Shown here: positions 35,156-46,839 of the stretch, one piece after another
Layout: every line of letters starts with the position of its first letter
Position numbering within the stretch: position 1 is the stretch's first letter
NCBI GenBank assembly: GCA_949752745.1
Contig: OX457027.1
Span: 54,936,053-55,000,052, forward strand
Source: Protula sp. h YS-2021
Lineage: Eukaryota > Annelida > Polychaeta > Sabellida > Serpulidae
Length of the DNA: 64,000 nt
Direction: 5' to 3'
The notes under the pieces: model-generated
Databases searched by the model: none
What the model was told of the DNA's origin: nothing
What the model saw: the letters and a program-made list of their open reading frames with translations, nothing else
Translations under genes and position numbers: made by a program

Positions 35156-36212
35156 TATGTCCTGAGATATATTTTTTTAAATGTTTTTTTTTATTTCATA
35201 TATATATTTTTCTGTATTTTACAATTTTCACTTATTATTTTAAACTGCGTATTTATTAGTAATGCAACACCTTTTCATCACGATGAAAACATGTTCCAAT
35301 GTCCTTTCATCATAATGAAAGGGATGAAAGGATGTATTGATGTTGTTTCATCGCAACTGCAGTTTGATAAAACTATTAGCAATAGCACAATTAATGACTG
35401 TGAGATCACACAAATAACACAATTACAGAACTCAAATGCAATCAATACCTCTCTGTCAAAACAATTAACGGAGATTCAATCTGCAGATTAGCGAAACACC
35501 CACACCCCGACCCAAGAGCCGGAGATGTATTCAATAGAAAGTGAAAGTGATTCTGGATATCTGCTCGCTGCTCTGTTATCCCAAAAATAACTTGATTTTT
35601 TAAAATTTAATTTCACAGAAATACTGAAACATTATTATAATAATAAAAAATGGGGGGGGGGGGGGGGTCTGTTCCTACCACTGCAAAAAAGGGGGGGTCT
35701 GTTCCGGGGGGGTCCGTTCCGGGGGGGGGTCTGTTCCGTTTACCCATTATTTAGTGAGAGCTCAGGCAGCGCGGGGATTAGGAGTTGCAGGTCATTATCT
35801 AACGTCAGCTAAGGCAGTGCGGGGATTAAGGATAAAGGTCATTATCTAGTGAGAGATGAGAGAGTGCGGTGATTAAGAGTTCGAAACTTACTGTCAACAA
35901 CGACGAATGGGGTTGATACATGTACACAATGGGTCAAGCAAACAGAAAACAATGCATTAGATAAATAAAGGAGGAGGAGCTCACTCCCTTAGTTTGCTTT
36001 AAGTGTGGCACTGTTTGGATAGTCACCCAGAATTATGCAATTAACCGGTGTGCTTCCCATTTTCACGTGAAAAAGCTATGCGTTTATCCAGTTTATGCGA
36101 TTAAGCGGTATGCAATTATCCAATAGATAGCATTGGAAATGGTTTGGGATTTGCGAATAATATGCGGTTAACCGATTTATGCGTTTAGCCGGTATGCGAT
36201 TAAGTGATTTCA

Positions 36213-36216
<4 letters not shown>
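34637..36216. mobile_element. Pogo/mariner-like element inside a TA microsatellite
   Basis: The ends CAGACGAAACCGGTTAAT and, on the opposite strand, CAGATGAAATCACTTAAT are inverted repeats. Both are bordered by long (TA)n runs (34599-34636 and 36217-36282). Subterminal TGCGTTTATCCGG-like motifs recur. No transposase is visible. Another element lies within it. Confidence 0.72.
34990..35752. mobile_element. G/C-run inverted-repeat element, nested
   Basis: AAATAATGG and GGAACAGACCCC at the left are inverted at the right (GGGGTCTGTTCC, CCATTATTT). Several GGAACAGACCC units follow each end. The interior has (TA)n and a 140-codon open frame without a recognisable domain. It appears inserted into a roughly 50-bp tandem module (GCAGCGCGGGGATTAGGAG type) still seen at 34950-34990 and 35755-35880. 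Confidence 0.6.
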
Positions 36217-36284
<68 letters not shown>

Positions 36285-37579
36285 ACAGAAAGGTATAAGA
36301 AGACTACAAATATCATCTACGTAGGACTAGCGTACGTATTATGTGCATGAACTTTCAGCAACTGTTTGAAAAACAGGGATCGGTATGCAGCAGTGGTATT
36401 CTGCTCTGTCCTTATTTTTAAGGATGTCCTTATTTCTAAAAATAAGGATAAAAAAGCTATTCTGCTCTACCCTCGAAACTTAACAAAGTCTTTTAAAAAT
36501 AAGGATAAAAATTAAGGATGAATCATCTAATCTCAAGAATAAGGACGTCCTTAAATATCGGGACACAGGAGAATACCCATCCAGGATTCGTGCCTCAGAA
36601 TGTATGAAGTTGAGCCCTTCTAGCGGAACACTAAAAGGCTTCGTAACTGTGACGGATAGATACACAAGGTATGTCAGGAAGAGCTGACTCGGAGCGAGAA
36701 CGAACCGTGACAAAGGAAAAAGGCGCACAGCCAGAACAACTAATCCCATTGGCAATGAATACGACATTATGCAATAACTTAAAAAGTTTAACTAAAATAG
36801 GGATTAAGCAAACACATAAATATAATCTTTGTTTTTTATAGACACTAAAAAATAGAGAGAGAGAGAGAGAAACGTACGTAAACAACAAAATCACATGAAT
36901 GTCATGTGACCAAAATCTATCAACTATTTCCCAGTGAGATTGTCTTTGAAATTGTGACCAAATTATTATTATCATTATTTTATCTTTATTTTTACCTTTA
37001 TTGAATAATAACATGTATCCGAGAAAGGTATAAACCCCAACTCTACCAATAGCTTTAATAAAGGCATCTTATTTTTCTAATTTGTATAAGTAGGTGTAAG
37101 ACGTCGATTCTGGACCACCTCCACGCCCTGATGGAGCGACTGACGCTCCCTCTTCTTCCCCGCTCATCCTGGTGGATCGACCTTCCCCCTTTCAGGTGTG
37201 AATTTCTGATTTTAGCATATTTTTTACCTTTGGACCCCCCACTACGTCATGGCTATATTCTACATAAGGACAGACATGCCAACTTCAACGGCGCATAACA
37301 TGAACACTATTAGACCGATTTCATTTATTCTTTCACCAAAGTGTTCAATATGACTTAAAGTTTTTATTTATGGCATTTTTGATGACGTCACTGATGAAAT
37401 GTATCTTTAACGGAGGGTACTTAAGATTTCCTTTACGAAGAATGTTGAAACCGTGTTTACACATAAAAAAGCAAGACATACATTGAATAGCTTTATTGAT
37501 ACACTTTGAACACAGTGCTTAAGTCAATAACAATATTACAATATTTTCTGATTTACACAGTCTTTATTACAAAGTTCAG

Positions 37580-38315
37580 TCAAATAAGTCTATTGTTCTC
37601 CGTCTGTTTCAACCCATTGTCCTCATCCATATCACTTTCTTCGTCGCTGCTTTCATCTTCCTTATCTAGTAGCTCTTCAAAGAATGCATTGTTTTTTTTC
37701 TTACAGCCGCCCTTATTGCCTTTGAATACCCATAATATTTAAAGTCTTCTAAATTGTTTTGATAATCTTCTTTTTCTTCCAGACGTTGGTTATATTTGAA
37801 TAGCCTAATAAAAAATTGTCTTAGTCGATGCTTATAAACTTGTCGAAGGTCATCACTTGCTCTTTCACGCGCATATTCAAGCCCTTGTTCTTCATATTCT
37901 ACAACCTTTTCTTTAACTTTGTCATCATGGTCATCATATACTTCTTGAACCATATTATGCTAAGCAGATCTGTTTATGACTCACTCTCAGAAATGCTGTC
38001 ATTGTCACCCTCGCCACAATGCTTCATATGTTTGAATAAAGTTTCTTGGCTGTTGTATAACGCACCACATCCCATACAAGCATGTGCATTATTTTCAGTC
38101 ATGCTGACTCTTTGACAGTCATTAGAAGACTCATCTAAGGTTTCCGTGATAGGGGTTTATCAGAGTTTTCTATCTCTACCTCCCATTCTCCATTTCTGAG
38201 GTATGTGCATGCTTTAAGTGTCTTTCAAGACTGCGGAGAATCTTAAGATTTCGAATAAATGCTGCATTGCGACATCCTTTCGGTTCCACCAGCACTTTTC
38301 AAATGAAAAAAGTCT
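37580..38315 (-). pseudogene. Frameshifted C2H2 zinc-finger-like gene relic
   Basis: On the minus strand, pieces in different frames read as one degraded protein: LRSLERHLKHAH (finger-like); NGEWEVEIENSDKP after a frameshift; CMGCGALYNSQETLFKHMKHC (C-x2-C-x12-H-x3-H finger); a stop at 37974; a charged helical frame starting at 37953 (MVQEVYDDHDDKVKEK...); and, after an 8-base A run, an acidic tail (LLDKEDESSDEESDMDED). Similar finger-plus-charged-helix proteins occur in mobile elements, but I cannot name the family. At least three breaks make it non-functional here. Confidence 0.45.
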
Positions 38316-39540
38316 CTGAATGTAAATATATACAACAACAGCGACCACAACAACCAAAGTTGTTAAATGATAAAAAAATACTATGAATGTAAATATATAC
38401 GACGACACCAACAACAACCAAAGTTGCTGTTGTCGTATTTCACATCCAAAGACTTTTTTATCATTTGATATATTATATATCATATGTTATATTATTATAA
38501 TGTATATCATATATTATATTAATATATCATATTTTGCACTTTTTAGACTAGAATGATGATGTATGAGTGATAAAATAGCCTAGACATCAGCAATTTTTTA
38601 CCATCTAGAAATTCGCATGAGACTTCTTGAGAGGCTAGAAATCTCATAGGACTTCTAGACGAATCAAAGGGAAGGGAGACTTCTGGCTAGTCCGTCCAGA
38701 ATTCCCATGGGATCTCTTTAAAATATCCATAAACTCTGTTTTAATAAATAACAGATAGATATCATCAGAGGTCACCTGTTTTATCACAACGATCTTTATT
38801 GTATAAATACAGAGGTTGGTTGATGGACAACAACGGTCTCAGCATGTGGACGATAATATGAAAATAAGAAGCGACATACCCCCACTAATAAATTGCAATT
38901 AGTGTGTGACATTGTTAAACTGTTACGAACTAGGTACAGAGACTCCCTATAGAAACGCATAGGGCCTTGCTCTGTAAAGCGTATCCCGACTACGACATAC
39001 CCCCCCCCCCCACAATGCCACGCCTTGTCCCGGCAGAGGGTAGCTCAGTCAGCTCTGACTTGTACCCACCGTATAGCTCTCTTTTTAGCGCACCGCTTCT
39101 TGGAGCTAGCCAGAGGGTGGCATCTCGTCATGACAGCACTTAATAAATCATCATACACCTGGAAAAAGTGTCGCATTCTCATAATTAACAGAGCTTTTTA
39201 CTTTTGCTCCACATGGCTCAGCAAGCACATTCTTGCAGACACCTTCATGCAATGCATTTGGCGTTCCCAATACAAATGCAGAGAAATTCTGCGTTTCGAG
39301 CAAAAATAAGTGAAAGAAATGACAGAGAGATTTCGCCTAAATGTCAAATATCTCTTGCACCAAAGATCAGTCGGGCTTTTAACAGCCCGTATGCTCTTTT
39401 AAAAATGTGTTAAAGGTTTTAACAAATAGTTTCAAGTTTCAATTTCTTTCATGCTCCGAGTAGAAGCTGTTTTTGCGATATTTCGTTTATTTTTTTTTTC
39501 ATTTCTTTCATTTTTTACCGGTCCTCTCGCAGTCGAAATT
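38316..39540. other. Intergenic, no gene seen
   Basis: Contains a roughly 70-bp direct duplication with AATGTAAATATATAC and ACAACAACCAAAGTTG (38317-38435), ATATAT-rich DNA near 38470-38530 and a C-run at 39001. No coding signature. Confidence 0.45.
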
Positions 39541-39544
39541 CTAA

Positions 39545-40160
39545 ATTCTTGCGCATTTTATTCGAAACACCTAAAGTGTGATTTGGCTTATTGTGGGTAA
39601 CTGGGGGCATAATAAGCGATATTTGTAGTTTCTTGCACTGTTTTATACCAATACAAATTCTTCTATGTTTAAGCTAAGAAATAAAATTTTTCTAAACGGT
39701 AAAAATTATTTAAAGAACAACGTAACTTCCTGGCATGTGACAAATAGGCCAAAATGTGTGCAATCAGCCCAGAACAAGAAAAATACACTGTAATATTTGG
39801 TATAAAACAATGAGAAACTATGCGTTTTGCCCTCACACAAGCACTGGCACTTCTTGATCACGTGATGAAAATGTTAATTCTTATTGGGGATGTAAGGTTG
39901 TGACGTAAACTTGTCATCAAGAATACTTCGTAGGCTGAAGTCTGCAGGAAATAAGGATATCTCTGAAAATAAGGAGTTTAGCGTAAAGTTCGCGGTGATC
40001 AAAATGATCCTTAGAAAGTGGAAATTGGTGTCGTGAAAAGAAACTATTCCCCAAACGGTTCCAAAAATATTCCTATTAGTAAAAGAAACGTGCCAAACAT
40101 GTAGCATTAAGCCATATCACACTTTGGGTGTTTCGAATAAAATGCGCAAGAACTTTGAAA
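39545..40160. repeat. Inverted repeat, about 50-bp arms, 0.6 kb apart
   Basis: TTCTTGCGCATTTTATTCG continuing AAACACCTAAAGTGTGAT at the left recurs inverted at about 40112-40155 with few changes. A second inverted pair lies inside (TTGCACTGTTTTATACC near 39634 against TATAAAACAATGAGAAAC near 39800). Probably a non-autonomous DNA transposon. Confidence 0.6.
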
Positions 40161-40499
40161 AGTGCCACCATTTTGTCAGTTTTTCGTCAATCGTCAAAAA
40201 AATAATAGAAAGGTGGGGGACCACCCAGGGAACATTCCTACGTAATATCAAAACGGTTGGAGCAAAACTGTAGGAGGAGTAGCATTTTAAAGAAAAGGTT
40301 AAACATACGCACATACGTACATTCAAGCCCCCCCCCCCCCCCCCCCCCCCCTTATAGTGATACGACTAACCCAGTCCGACAAAGTCGGCTGGGTTAAAAA
40401 ACGGTCAAATTGCATAAAATCACAATGTGCTCCAACTTGATATTTCTTCACCAGTTGGAGGCCAGCTTCGTCTAGTCGTGAGTGCCAGGCCCGCTCAAG

Positions 40500-40640
40500 G
40501 TGTACATTTCTTTCTTTCTTTCAGCCTTTCTTTCTTTCAGCCTTTCTTTCTTTCAGCCTTTCTTTCTTTATTTCTTTCTTTCAGCCTTTCTTTCTTTTTT
40601 TCTTTCTTTCAGCCTTTCTTTCTTTCAGCCTTTCGGCCTT
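40500..40640 (+). repeat. TTTC / TTTCAGCC microsatellite
   Basis: TTTCTTTCTTTCAGCC repeats about eight times with small length changes. Confidence 0.9.
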
Positions 40641-40829
40641 TACTTATCCGTTAAAGAATGAATATTTTAATTAAATTATTTGTCACTTATATATGTAAGT
40701 AACTTACTGCAATTTAGAACCTATGGTGGCATATTGTCTTCTTCACTAGCTTTATCTTCAACTATCGACTTTTTTACTTTCCCTATGGCGTCATATGACG
40801 TCAAAAACGTATTGTGAACACATTACTTT

Positions 40830-41900
40830 GTTATCTCGGGAACACGAGAATGACAAGTCGGATCAGCGTCAAACTTGGTGGAATTAAGGATCCGTTTCCA
40901 ATGTTTGTGATCGAGATTGTAACCCAGCCTCACCGAATATCCTCCCCCACAATTCAGAAATAACACGACTGAGCTCGGGGGTGTTTTAGTCGTATTTACA
41001 TTCAGAACTGATTTTGTTCGCCTTATACAGCAATGTTGTTTCGTTTGATTGGTAAGCTGTTCCATATATGGGAGTTGTTATGTAACCCCAGGATGCATAA
41101 AAGTTCCTGGTATTTTAAATGGACCATCTATTTTGTGTTATGGCATGCAACTCACCATTTTGGCACTAAAATCTCCCCACCACATCTACCTCCACCACCA
41201 TTGTGAGTCATCTGTTGTGCAGTTATAAAAGATGCCTTTCTGTTGCTTTTTGGCCGATGAGAAATGTGTGCAGACAATGCATGTATCATAGATTTAATTA
41301 CACTTTATGTGCAGACCTATGAAATGGGTGAAAGGGTTACGGTTGCCATACTTACATTAGCGGAGAGGGAGGGGGCGGCGACGGTTAGCAACAAAATATA
41401 AAAATCGCCAATGAAGCAAGAAACTGTTGATGAGGTGGCCACCTTTCTGACTCATATGAAAAGAGATAGAGTTTAACATGTCTGTGATGACCACTTTAAA
41501 AGTCGTGCGGTAAAACTTGTTTGTAGTGCCCACCTCCCAGACTTTGATAAATGACTTAAACTAAAACCTTGTTTTAGTGACTTCCAGAATGGGATAAAAA
41601 GAGGTAAAACCTGCTTGATGTGACCACCTTCGAGACTCGGATAAACAGTAAAACCGCCCTGTCGTGACCTGCCTCGAGACCCGGATATAAAAAGACGTTC
41701 AATGAAACCTGTTTCAACGACCACCTTCCATCACAGGATAAAACCTATTTGTGGCGACGTCACCCCAGACCCAGATGAAACAGACGTAGAGTAAGCCCAT
41801 TTTATAGTGACCACATTCCACATTTCCACACCTGCTACTGGACTTGTATAGAGTCTGAGGATGACCCACAAGTCAGGTTACGTACCCCCCCCCCCACCCC
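40830..41900 (-). repeat. R1 interspersed repeat, copy 4 (reverse)
   Basis: On the minus strand it reads R1 modules in order: ACGTAACCTGACTTG, GTGGTCACTATAA, CTACGTCTGTTTCATC, GTGACCACCTT modules, and at the far end CACCAAGTTTGACGCTGATCC and TCTCGTGTTCCCGAG. A C-run lies at 41886. It stops about 360 bp before the IPK start codon. Confidence 0.66.
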
Positions 41901-42258
41901 GCACCTTTCCATTCGGTATTTTTGTTCAGATGTATTTTTATAAAGTAAAAAGTCTTATAATTCTAAAATAGCACAAAATTATAAAAATATTTTGTAGCCT
42001 TCTGAATTTTATGCTTGCCGCTTTTCATTCAAATTTAAAATCACAGAACGGCAATTGAATAAAGGTTTTTTCGCGGTTAGTAGTCCTTTGTTTGTAAAAC
42101 TGTAACATGTATCTTTGTCACCGCCTCCCAACTTGCGACAGCAATAAAGGATTTTTTTAAAATTTCTTGTTTGTTGTAGTATTTACGAAGACGCACCAGT
42201 TCGTTCGCTTTTCCCCGACTTCAAAGGAAATAGTTGAATTGTAAAGGGATTTAATATC

Positions 42259-42419
42259 ATGACATTTTATGTGGACTTCATTTGTAAATTTGGAGGAAGC
42301 GCTGTTACTACCAAAACCAGCTTTGAAACAGCAGATTTTGATGCCATACAGCACGCAGCTGCGGTTCTTAAGCAGTCATTGGACAGAGCAAGGCGGTTCA
42401 TAGTGATTCATGGCGCTGG
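42259..42419 (+). CDS. IPK: IPK exon 1
   Basis: Residues 1-53 and two bases of Gly54: KFGGSAVTTK, then RFIVIHGAG. Donor GCTGG|GTACGC. A TTGTTTGTTGTAG acceptor-like site 80 bp upstream could end a 5' UTR intron. Confidence 0.92.
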
Positions 42420-45400
42420 GTACGCGTTAAGCGGGCTTATCAACAGCTGCCTTTTTTCCGTTTATATTGATATGGGTTGTAAAAAATGACATTTGTTGTG
42501 CGGTAATGCTGCATTTGGGATATATATATATATCTTACGGATGACTTTTTCCCTGTTCGCTTGCCTGTCCATCTGTTAGCAATTGCACGTGGGATTTCTA
42601 GAGCTAAAATTCTTCTTTTTTTTTCGCTCTTAAAATAGGTCCTTTGGTCATTTTCAAGCAAAGGAATATCGTGTACGTGACGGTTATAGAGGAACCAGCG
42701 ATGGGCAGAAGTTGCGAGAAGGTTTTTGCAAAACAAGAGTTTCAGTATGTACTGTGAGTATTGCAGTGAAATGTTGTTCTGAAATCCAATTTGGGAAGTA
42801 GAAGGGGTGCATGCAATACTTAAATCACCCCAACCGTATGAATGCAGTAAATTTCCTGTTCATTTATAAACAACAGTTGGACAACTAATTCAATAGAATA
42901 TTTCTTTCACATCTGTTATTGTTAAGTGTGTTTAAATAAAATCTTGCCTGATCAAACTATCTTGCACCACTTTCTTCGATTTTCGAACCCACAAATTTGA
43001 AATACAAATTTTGATTTTCGTACCCGAAATACATATTTCATCATAACTTTAGAGCTTAGCAACATTCTTTTCAAATTAGTTTTTGATAAATCCAAATTTT
43101 ATTTCAATAATGTTAATAATTTACGTATATCTGTGTTAACAGTTAAATCAGCTTATAACAAAAGCATTGGTGGATGCAGGCATTCCTGCTGTTTCCCTTC
43201 CAGTGAGCGTTCTCTTTGTTACAATAAAAAAACACTTAAATCGGCATTTTGTGTAGCGACGAAGGGACAGTTGGATAAAAAGTTATAACTTGTAAATGTC
43301 AAATAAAGTATCTGGCCGTGTCTACACAAGGGACTGTTTCAAATGGATATTGACGGAAATTGCCGAAGTCGTCATGATATTGCTACTTTCACTCTGAAAC
43401 AGAATAAGCATACCATTAAAAAGGCAAAATGTCGTCAGACCTTTCAAATGTTCGATAATATTTTATTATTAAACTTAAATGAGAAATATTTTAGGACAGC
43501 AATGCGTACCAATTGTATTTTGGAACAGCCCTTCGGGTCGTGGTTTACAAACAACGGTGCTGTTGTGAATGATTGCTGTGATGTCATAGAACAGACATTA
43601 GAGGCCGGATTTATTCCAGTTCTCCATGGTGATGCCGTGATTGACTTTAGCAAAGGAACCAGTATCCTAAGCGGGGATACAATTGTCAAAGTAGGTTGAA
43701 TTTTGAACTTAAGAAAAAAATACAGGAATGTAACATCAAAGTACAGGAAGAGTAGAATGTTAAGTATTTATCAGCTGCAAGTGGTCAAGAAACATATCGA
43801 AATGACACGGAACAAATGAGTGGCAGAAATGTAAATAGCACAGGGTGGCCACCGACCCCGGAAATCAGGGAATTCAGGGAAAAATGAATCGGCATTTTCC
43901 AGTCAGGAAGACTCAGGGAATTTGAAAATTTCAGCAAATCTCAGGGAAAACTCAGGGAATTTAATTTTTGGAAAATTCCAGGTTTTCCAGGGTATTTCCA
44001 CGTAAATTTTTCTTTTTACAAAATTGGATAGATTTAGTAAGAATTTGTTGAAAGTTGTCTTTTTCTAAGCGTTTGAGAGAAATAGTACGATACGGAGTCA
44101 ATGGCTATTGTTTTTGAACCAAAGCATGTAAGTGCTGGAATTTCGAAAACCTGCGCTGTCGAAATTAATTTTCTGGAAAACTCACGGAATTTCGTTTTGG
44201 ATTCCAAGTGGCCACCCTGACAGCATTTTTGCAGGAGTGTTTGAAATCTGTGGATTTGTCTTTTTGCAAACATCGATTCGTTTGTTTATTCAGGTTATAT
44301 GCAGTAAAATACCCCTAAAACATGTCATCTTTCTCTCGGACATCGATGGTGTTTATACGAAACCACCACAGGAAGAAGGTAGGGTATCTTGTGGGTCTTT
44401 ACAGTTGTATAATAAATGTACCACGTGTGATCTGTGTCCTAGACAGTCTTATATACTCGCAGTCTTGAAGTAGTTGCAGATATCTTATAGGGCGAGAAAT
44501 GCAAGATTTGACAGCACCCTGTTGACAAATATTATTATGTATATGTATATATGTTACAGCGAATCTGTAAAACCAGCGAATCTATAGATTCGCTGAAAAT
44601 TTCAGCGAATCTGTAGATTCGCTGACTCACTTAGCGAATCTGTAGATTCGCTGAAATTTTTCAGCGAATCTACAGATTCACTGGTTTTTCACCTAAAAAA
44701 TTATACAGATTCGCTGAAATTGCATGATCGGCCATCTTTACCGACATGATCACTTGTTTTCGCTAATGTTTGAAATTTAATTGCTTTTGAGTGATTACGT
44801 TACTCCATGTGTATTTTACATACCTTTTTCTTGGTTTGTGTGAAGGGAATATATTAAAATCGGGCTTTATCCTCTGCTTTCGTTGCTATTAACTCATTTC
44901 ATGTAGCTGGGGTTTTTTGGTCATTTGATGAAAATACAGCAATTATATGCTTTCACACCGGAATAAAGTTTCTATTCGTTGAAATCCTTGTCCTATCTGT
45001 TTCTGTTAAATTAAACTATGAATTATGCGGAGCGTCGAAAATTAACACTGATTGGATAAGCGTACCGTAATTCAATTACAATTTATATCACCCGGAGGTG
45101 AAGAGATTTTTGTGCTTCACTCACGGAAAAATAATTGCAATTTGGCTAATAGCAATTTGAATGATACCCAGAAGGGGAGTAATGGTTGCAATTTATTTAG
45201 AAACAATAGTATTAAGATTTGCTGTGATCACTTTTATGAAAGACGATAACACAAAGAGAGAAACTTAATTTAAGCCTTTGTGAATATTGATAGCAAATAT
45301 TTTCGAACGCTTTCTAATGTTGTTTTTCATTTGAGACTAGAAATTCGCATTTCAATAATGCATTTTAAAGCTAGTTTAATAAAAATATGTGTAATTTTAA

Positions 45401-46586
45401 ATGTTCCGATTGCAATATATCACATTCCCAGAAAACAAGATAAAGGTGTGTAAAACACCTCTGGAGTAAAGAAGTCACATAAAAGCAATTAAATTTCAAA
45501 TATCACCAAACACAAGTAATCCTGTCGGTAAAGATGACTGGTCAGGCAATTTCAGCGAATCTGTATAATTTTAAAGGTGAAAAACCAGCGAATCTGTAGA
45601 TTCGCTGAAAATTTTCAGCGAATCTACAGATTCGCTAAGTGAGTCAGCGAATCTACAGATTCGCTGGTTTTACAGAGTCGCTGTAACATATATATGGTGC
45701 ATTTATCTAGTTGAAATGACTGTATTAGTGGAACAAAGTGTTCGTTTTCGCTTACGCTTTGAATTTCCAAATTTAGTGGCCATTGATGTAACATTCAAGA
45801 AGGGAACCTTGAACGTGTTTCTGTTAACGTTGATGTTGTGTAACCCTAGCTAAGTTCTCTGATACCGATTTTTCTTCAAGAACTGCGCTTTGGTGACGGA
45901 ACTACCGGCATAAAATTCAGAGACCTACTTCTGTAGGGGCTATAGTTGAAAAATCGTATCTTCTAGGTTTTTAACCTGAATGTCTTGAAATTTTGGTTGG
46001 AGCTTATAGACATAAGTACCTACCTGGCTATTACTGTTTTGGCGATTCGCCCAAAATTGGTGGATATATTAGCGATAAAAGATTTTCGTATTAAAATCTT
46101 GACGGAGGCCAGGCACATGAGCCATACAGACTTGAAAGTTTGGTTACGCATTAAGCATAATAAATCTTGACATCAGTTGAGTTTGGGCATTGTCCGCGGA
46201 CAATCTTATTTTCAGGAGCGCAGCTAATTACTCAAGTTTCCATTTCCACTGATGGAAAAGTGGAATACACGACAGGCTTTGGATCGGGCGTCGCAGCTAC
46301 ACCAGCTGGTGGTGACACTCAGGCAAAAGGCGGCGCTCGCGATCCGGAAGTAACACAGTTATCCAACACGTGTAGCACTGTGATTGAAACGTCGCAGACA
46401 GCCTGTGACGTAACCGGAGGCATTCAGTTAAAGCTAGATTCTGCTGTAGATATTGTGAAAACAAGTCAGGGTAAAACCACAGTGACCATTTGTAATATTA
46501 AATCAAAAGCATTTGAAAACTTGGTTTTAAAGGGCCTTTTAGGAAGTGAAAAAGCCACGCAGTTGGTATTAAAATCACAATCTTGA
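42259..46586 (+). CDS. IPK: Isopentenyl phosphate kinase, 6 exons, complete
   Basis: Six exons join to 314 codons with a stop. The enzyme phosphorylates isopentenyl monophosphate to isopentenyl diphosphate with ATP, feeding isoprenoid synthesis (family knowledge). Seen: KFGGSAVT at 10-17 (nucleotide-binding start of the amino-acid-kinase fold); HGAGSFGHFQA at 51-61 with His58, which matches the catalytic His of IPKs; PVLHGDAV at 139-146; SILSGD at 154-159; FLSDIDGVY at 177-184; and DVTGG at 256-260. A Gly/Ala/Thr-rich insertion near 212-245 makes it longer than archaeal IPKs (about 245-265). The ATG at 42259 gives the expected N-terminus. GC and exon sizes look native to the genome, arguing against contamination. 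Confidence 0.94.
42639..42744 (+). CDS. IPK: IPK exon 2, catalytic His
   Basis: Residues 54-89: SFGHFQAKEYRVRDGYRG, then LREGFCKTRVS. It completes the HGAGSFGHF signature across the intron. Acceptor TAAAATAG, donor TTCA|GTATGT. Confidence 0.94.
43143..43202 (+). CDS. IPK: IPK exon 3
   Basis: Residues 90-109 (LNQLITKALVDAGIPAVSLP), the helix and strand following the substrate loop in IPKs. Phase 0 at both ends. Acceptor GTTAACAG, donor CCA|GTGAGC. Confidence 0.92.
43529..43690 (+). CDS. IPK: IPK exon 4
   Basis: Residues 110-163: PFGSWFTNNG, GFIPVLHGDAVIDFSKG and SILSGDTIVK. Acceptor TTGGAACAG, donor AAA|GTAGGT. Confidence 0.94.
43841..44219. mobile_element. hAT-like MITE in IPK intron 4
   Basis: The termini are exact 12-bp inverted repeats, CAGGGTGGCCAC and GTGGCCACCCTG. 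Inside, TCAGGGAATT and GGAAAACTCA recur. The flanks (AAATAGCA left, ACAGCATT right) are only partly alike, so the target duplication is decayed or absent. 379 bp, non-coding. The right end lies 75 bp from the exon 5 acceptor. Confidence 0.82.
44294..44378 (+). CDS. IPK: IPK exon 5
   Basis: Residues 164-191: KHVIFLSDIDGVYTKPP, the conserved strand and loop that contact ATP. Acceptor TTTATTCAG, donor GAAG|GTAGGG. Confidence 0.93.
44546..45695. mobile_element. Foldback element in IPK intron 5
   Basis: Two terminal arms of about 190 and 170 bp are inverted copies (44553-44745 and 45526-45690). Each arm is built from several short hairpins of the palindrome AGCGAATCTGTAGATTCGCT. Outer ends read TATATATGTTACAGCG and its complement, so a TA target is likely. 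The 780-bp middle has no recognisable protein. Confidence 0.88.
46216..46586 (+). CDS. IPK: IPK exon 6, C-terminal
   Basis: Residues 192-314 and the TGA stop. It holds a Gly/Ala/Thr-rich insertion, then CDVTGGIQLKLDSAVDIV, the conserved C-terminal ATP-site motif. Acceptor ATTTTCAG. No AATAAA was seen in the next few hundred bases. Confidence 0.93.
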
Positions 46587-46839
46587 CTGATTTGATTCTG
46601 TGATATGTTAAAAGAAGTTCTGTATATTAATCAAGAACAGTTCTCTGTAGGTGATTTGAGTTCGAAGGTGGGGGAGGTGGCTGGAAAATCAGTAAAAGGC
46701 AAACACTGCCCTTCCCTTCGTGAACATCAAGATGTGTAGAACTAAATCTGTAATGTAACTGTCGATCCAGTGTGTGTATTCTCACGCATTACCCAAATGT
46801 GTCATACTTCGCGATCCTTGTACTGGTAATCAAATACAA

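Noticed and set aside
35069..35491. 140-codon open frame
   Set aside because: It begins in C-run and (TA)n repeats inside a transposon nest and has no recognisable domain.
39041..39085. tRNA-like A-box (GGTAGCTCAGTCAG)
   Set aside because: No B-box, acceptor stem or cloverleaf could be found after it.
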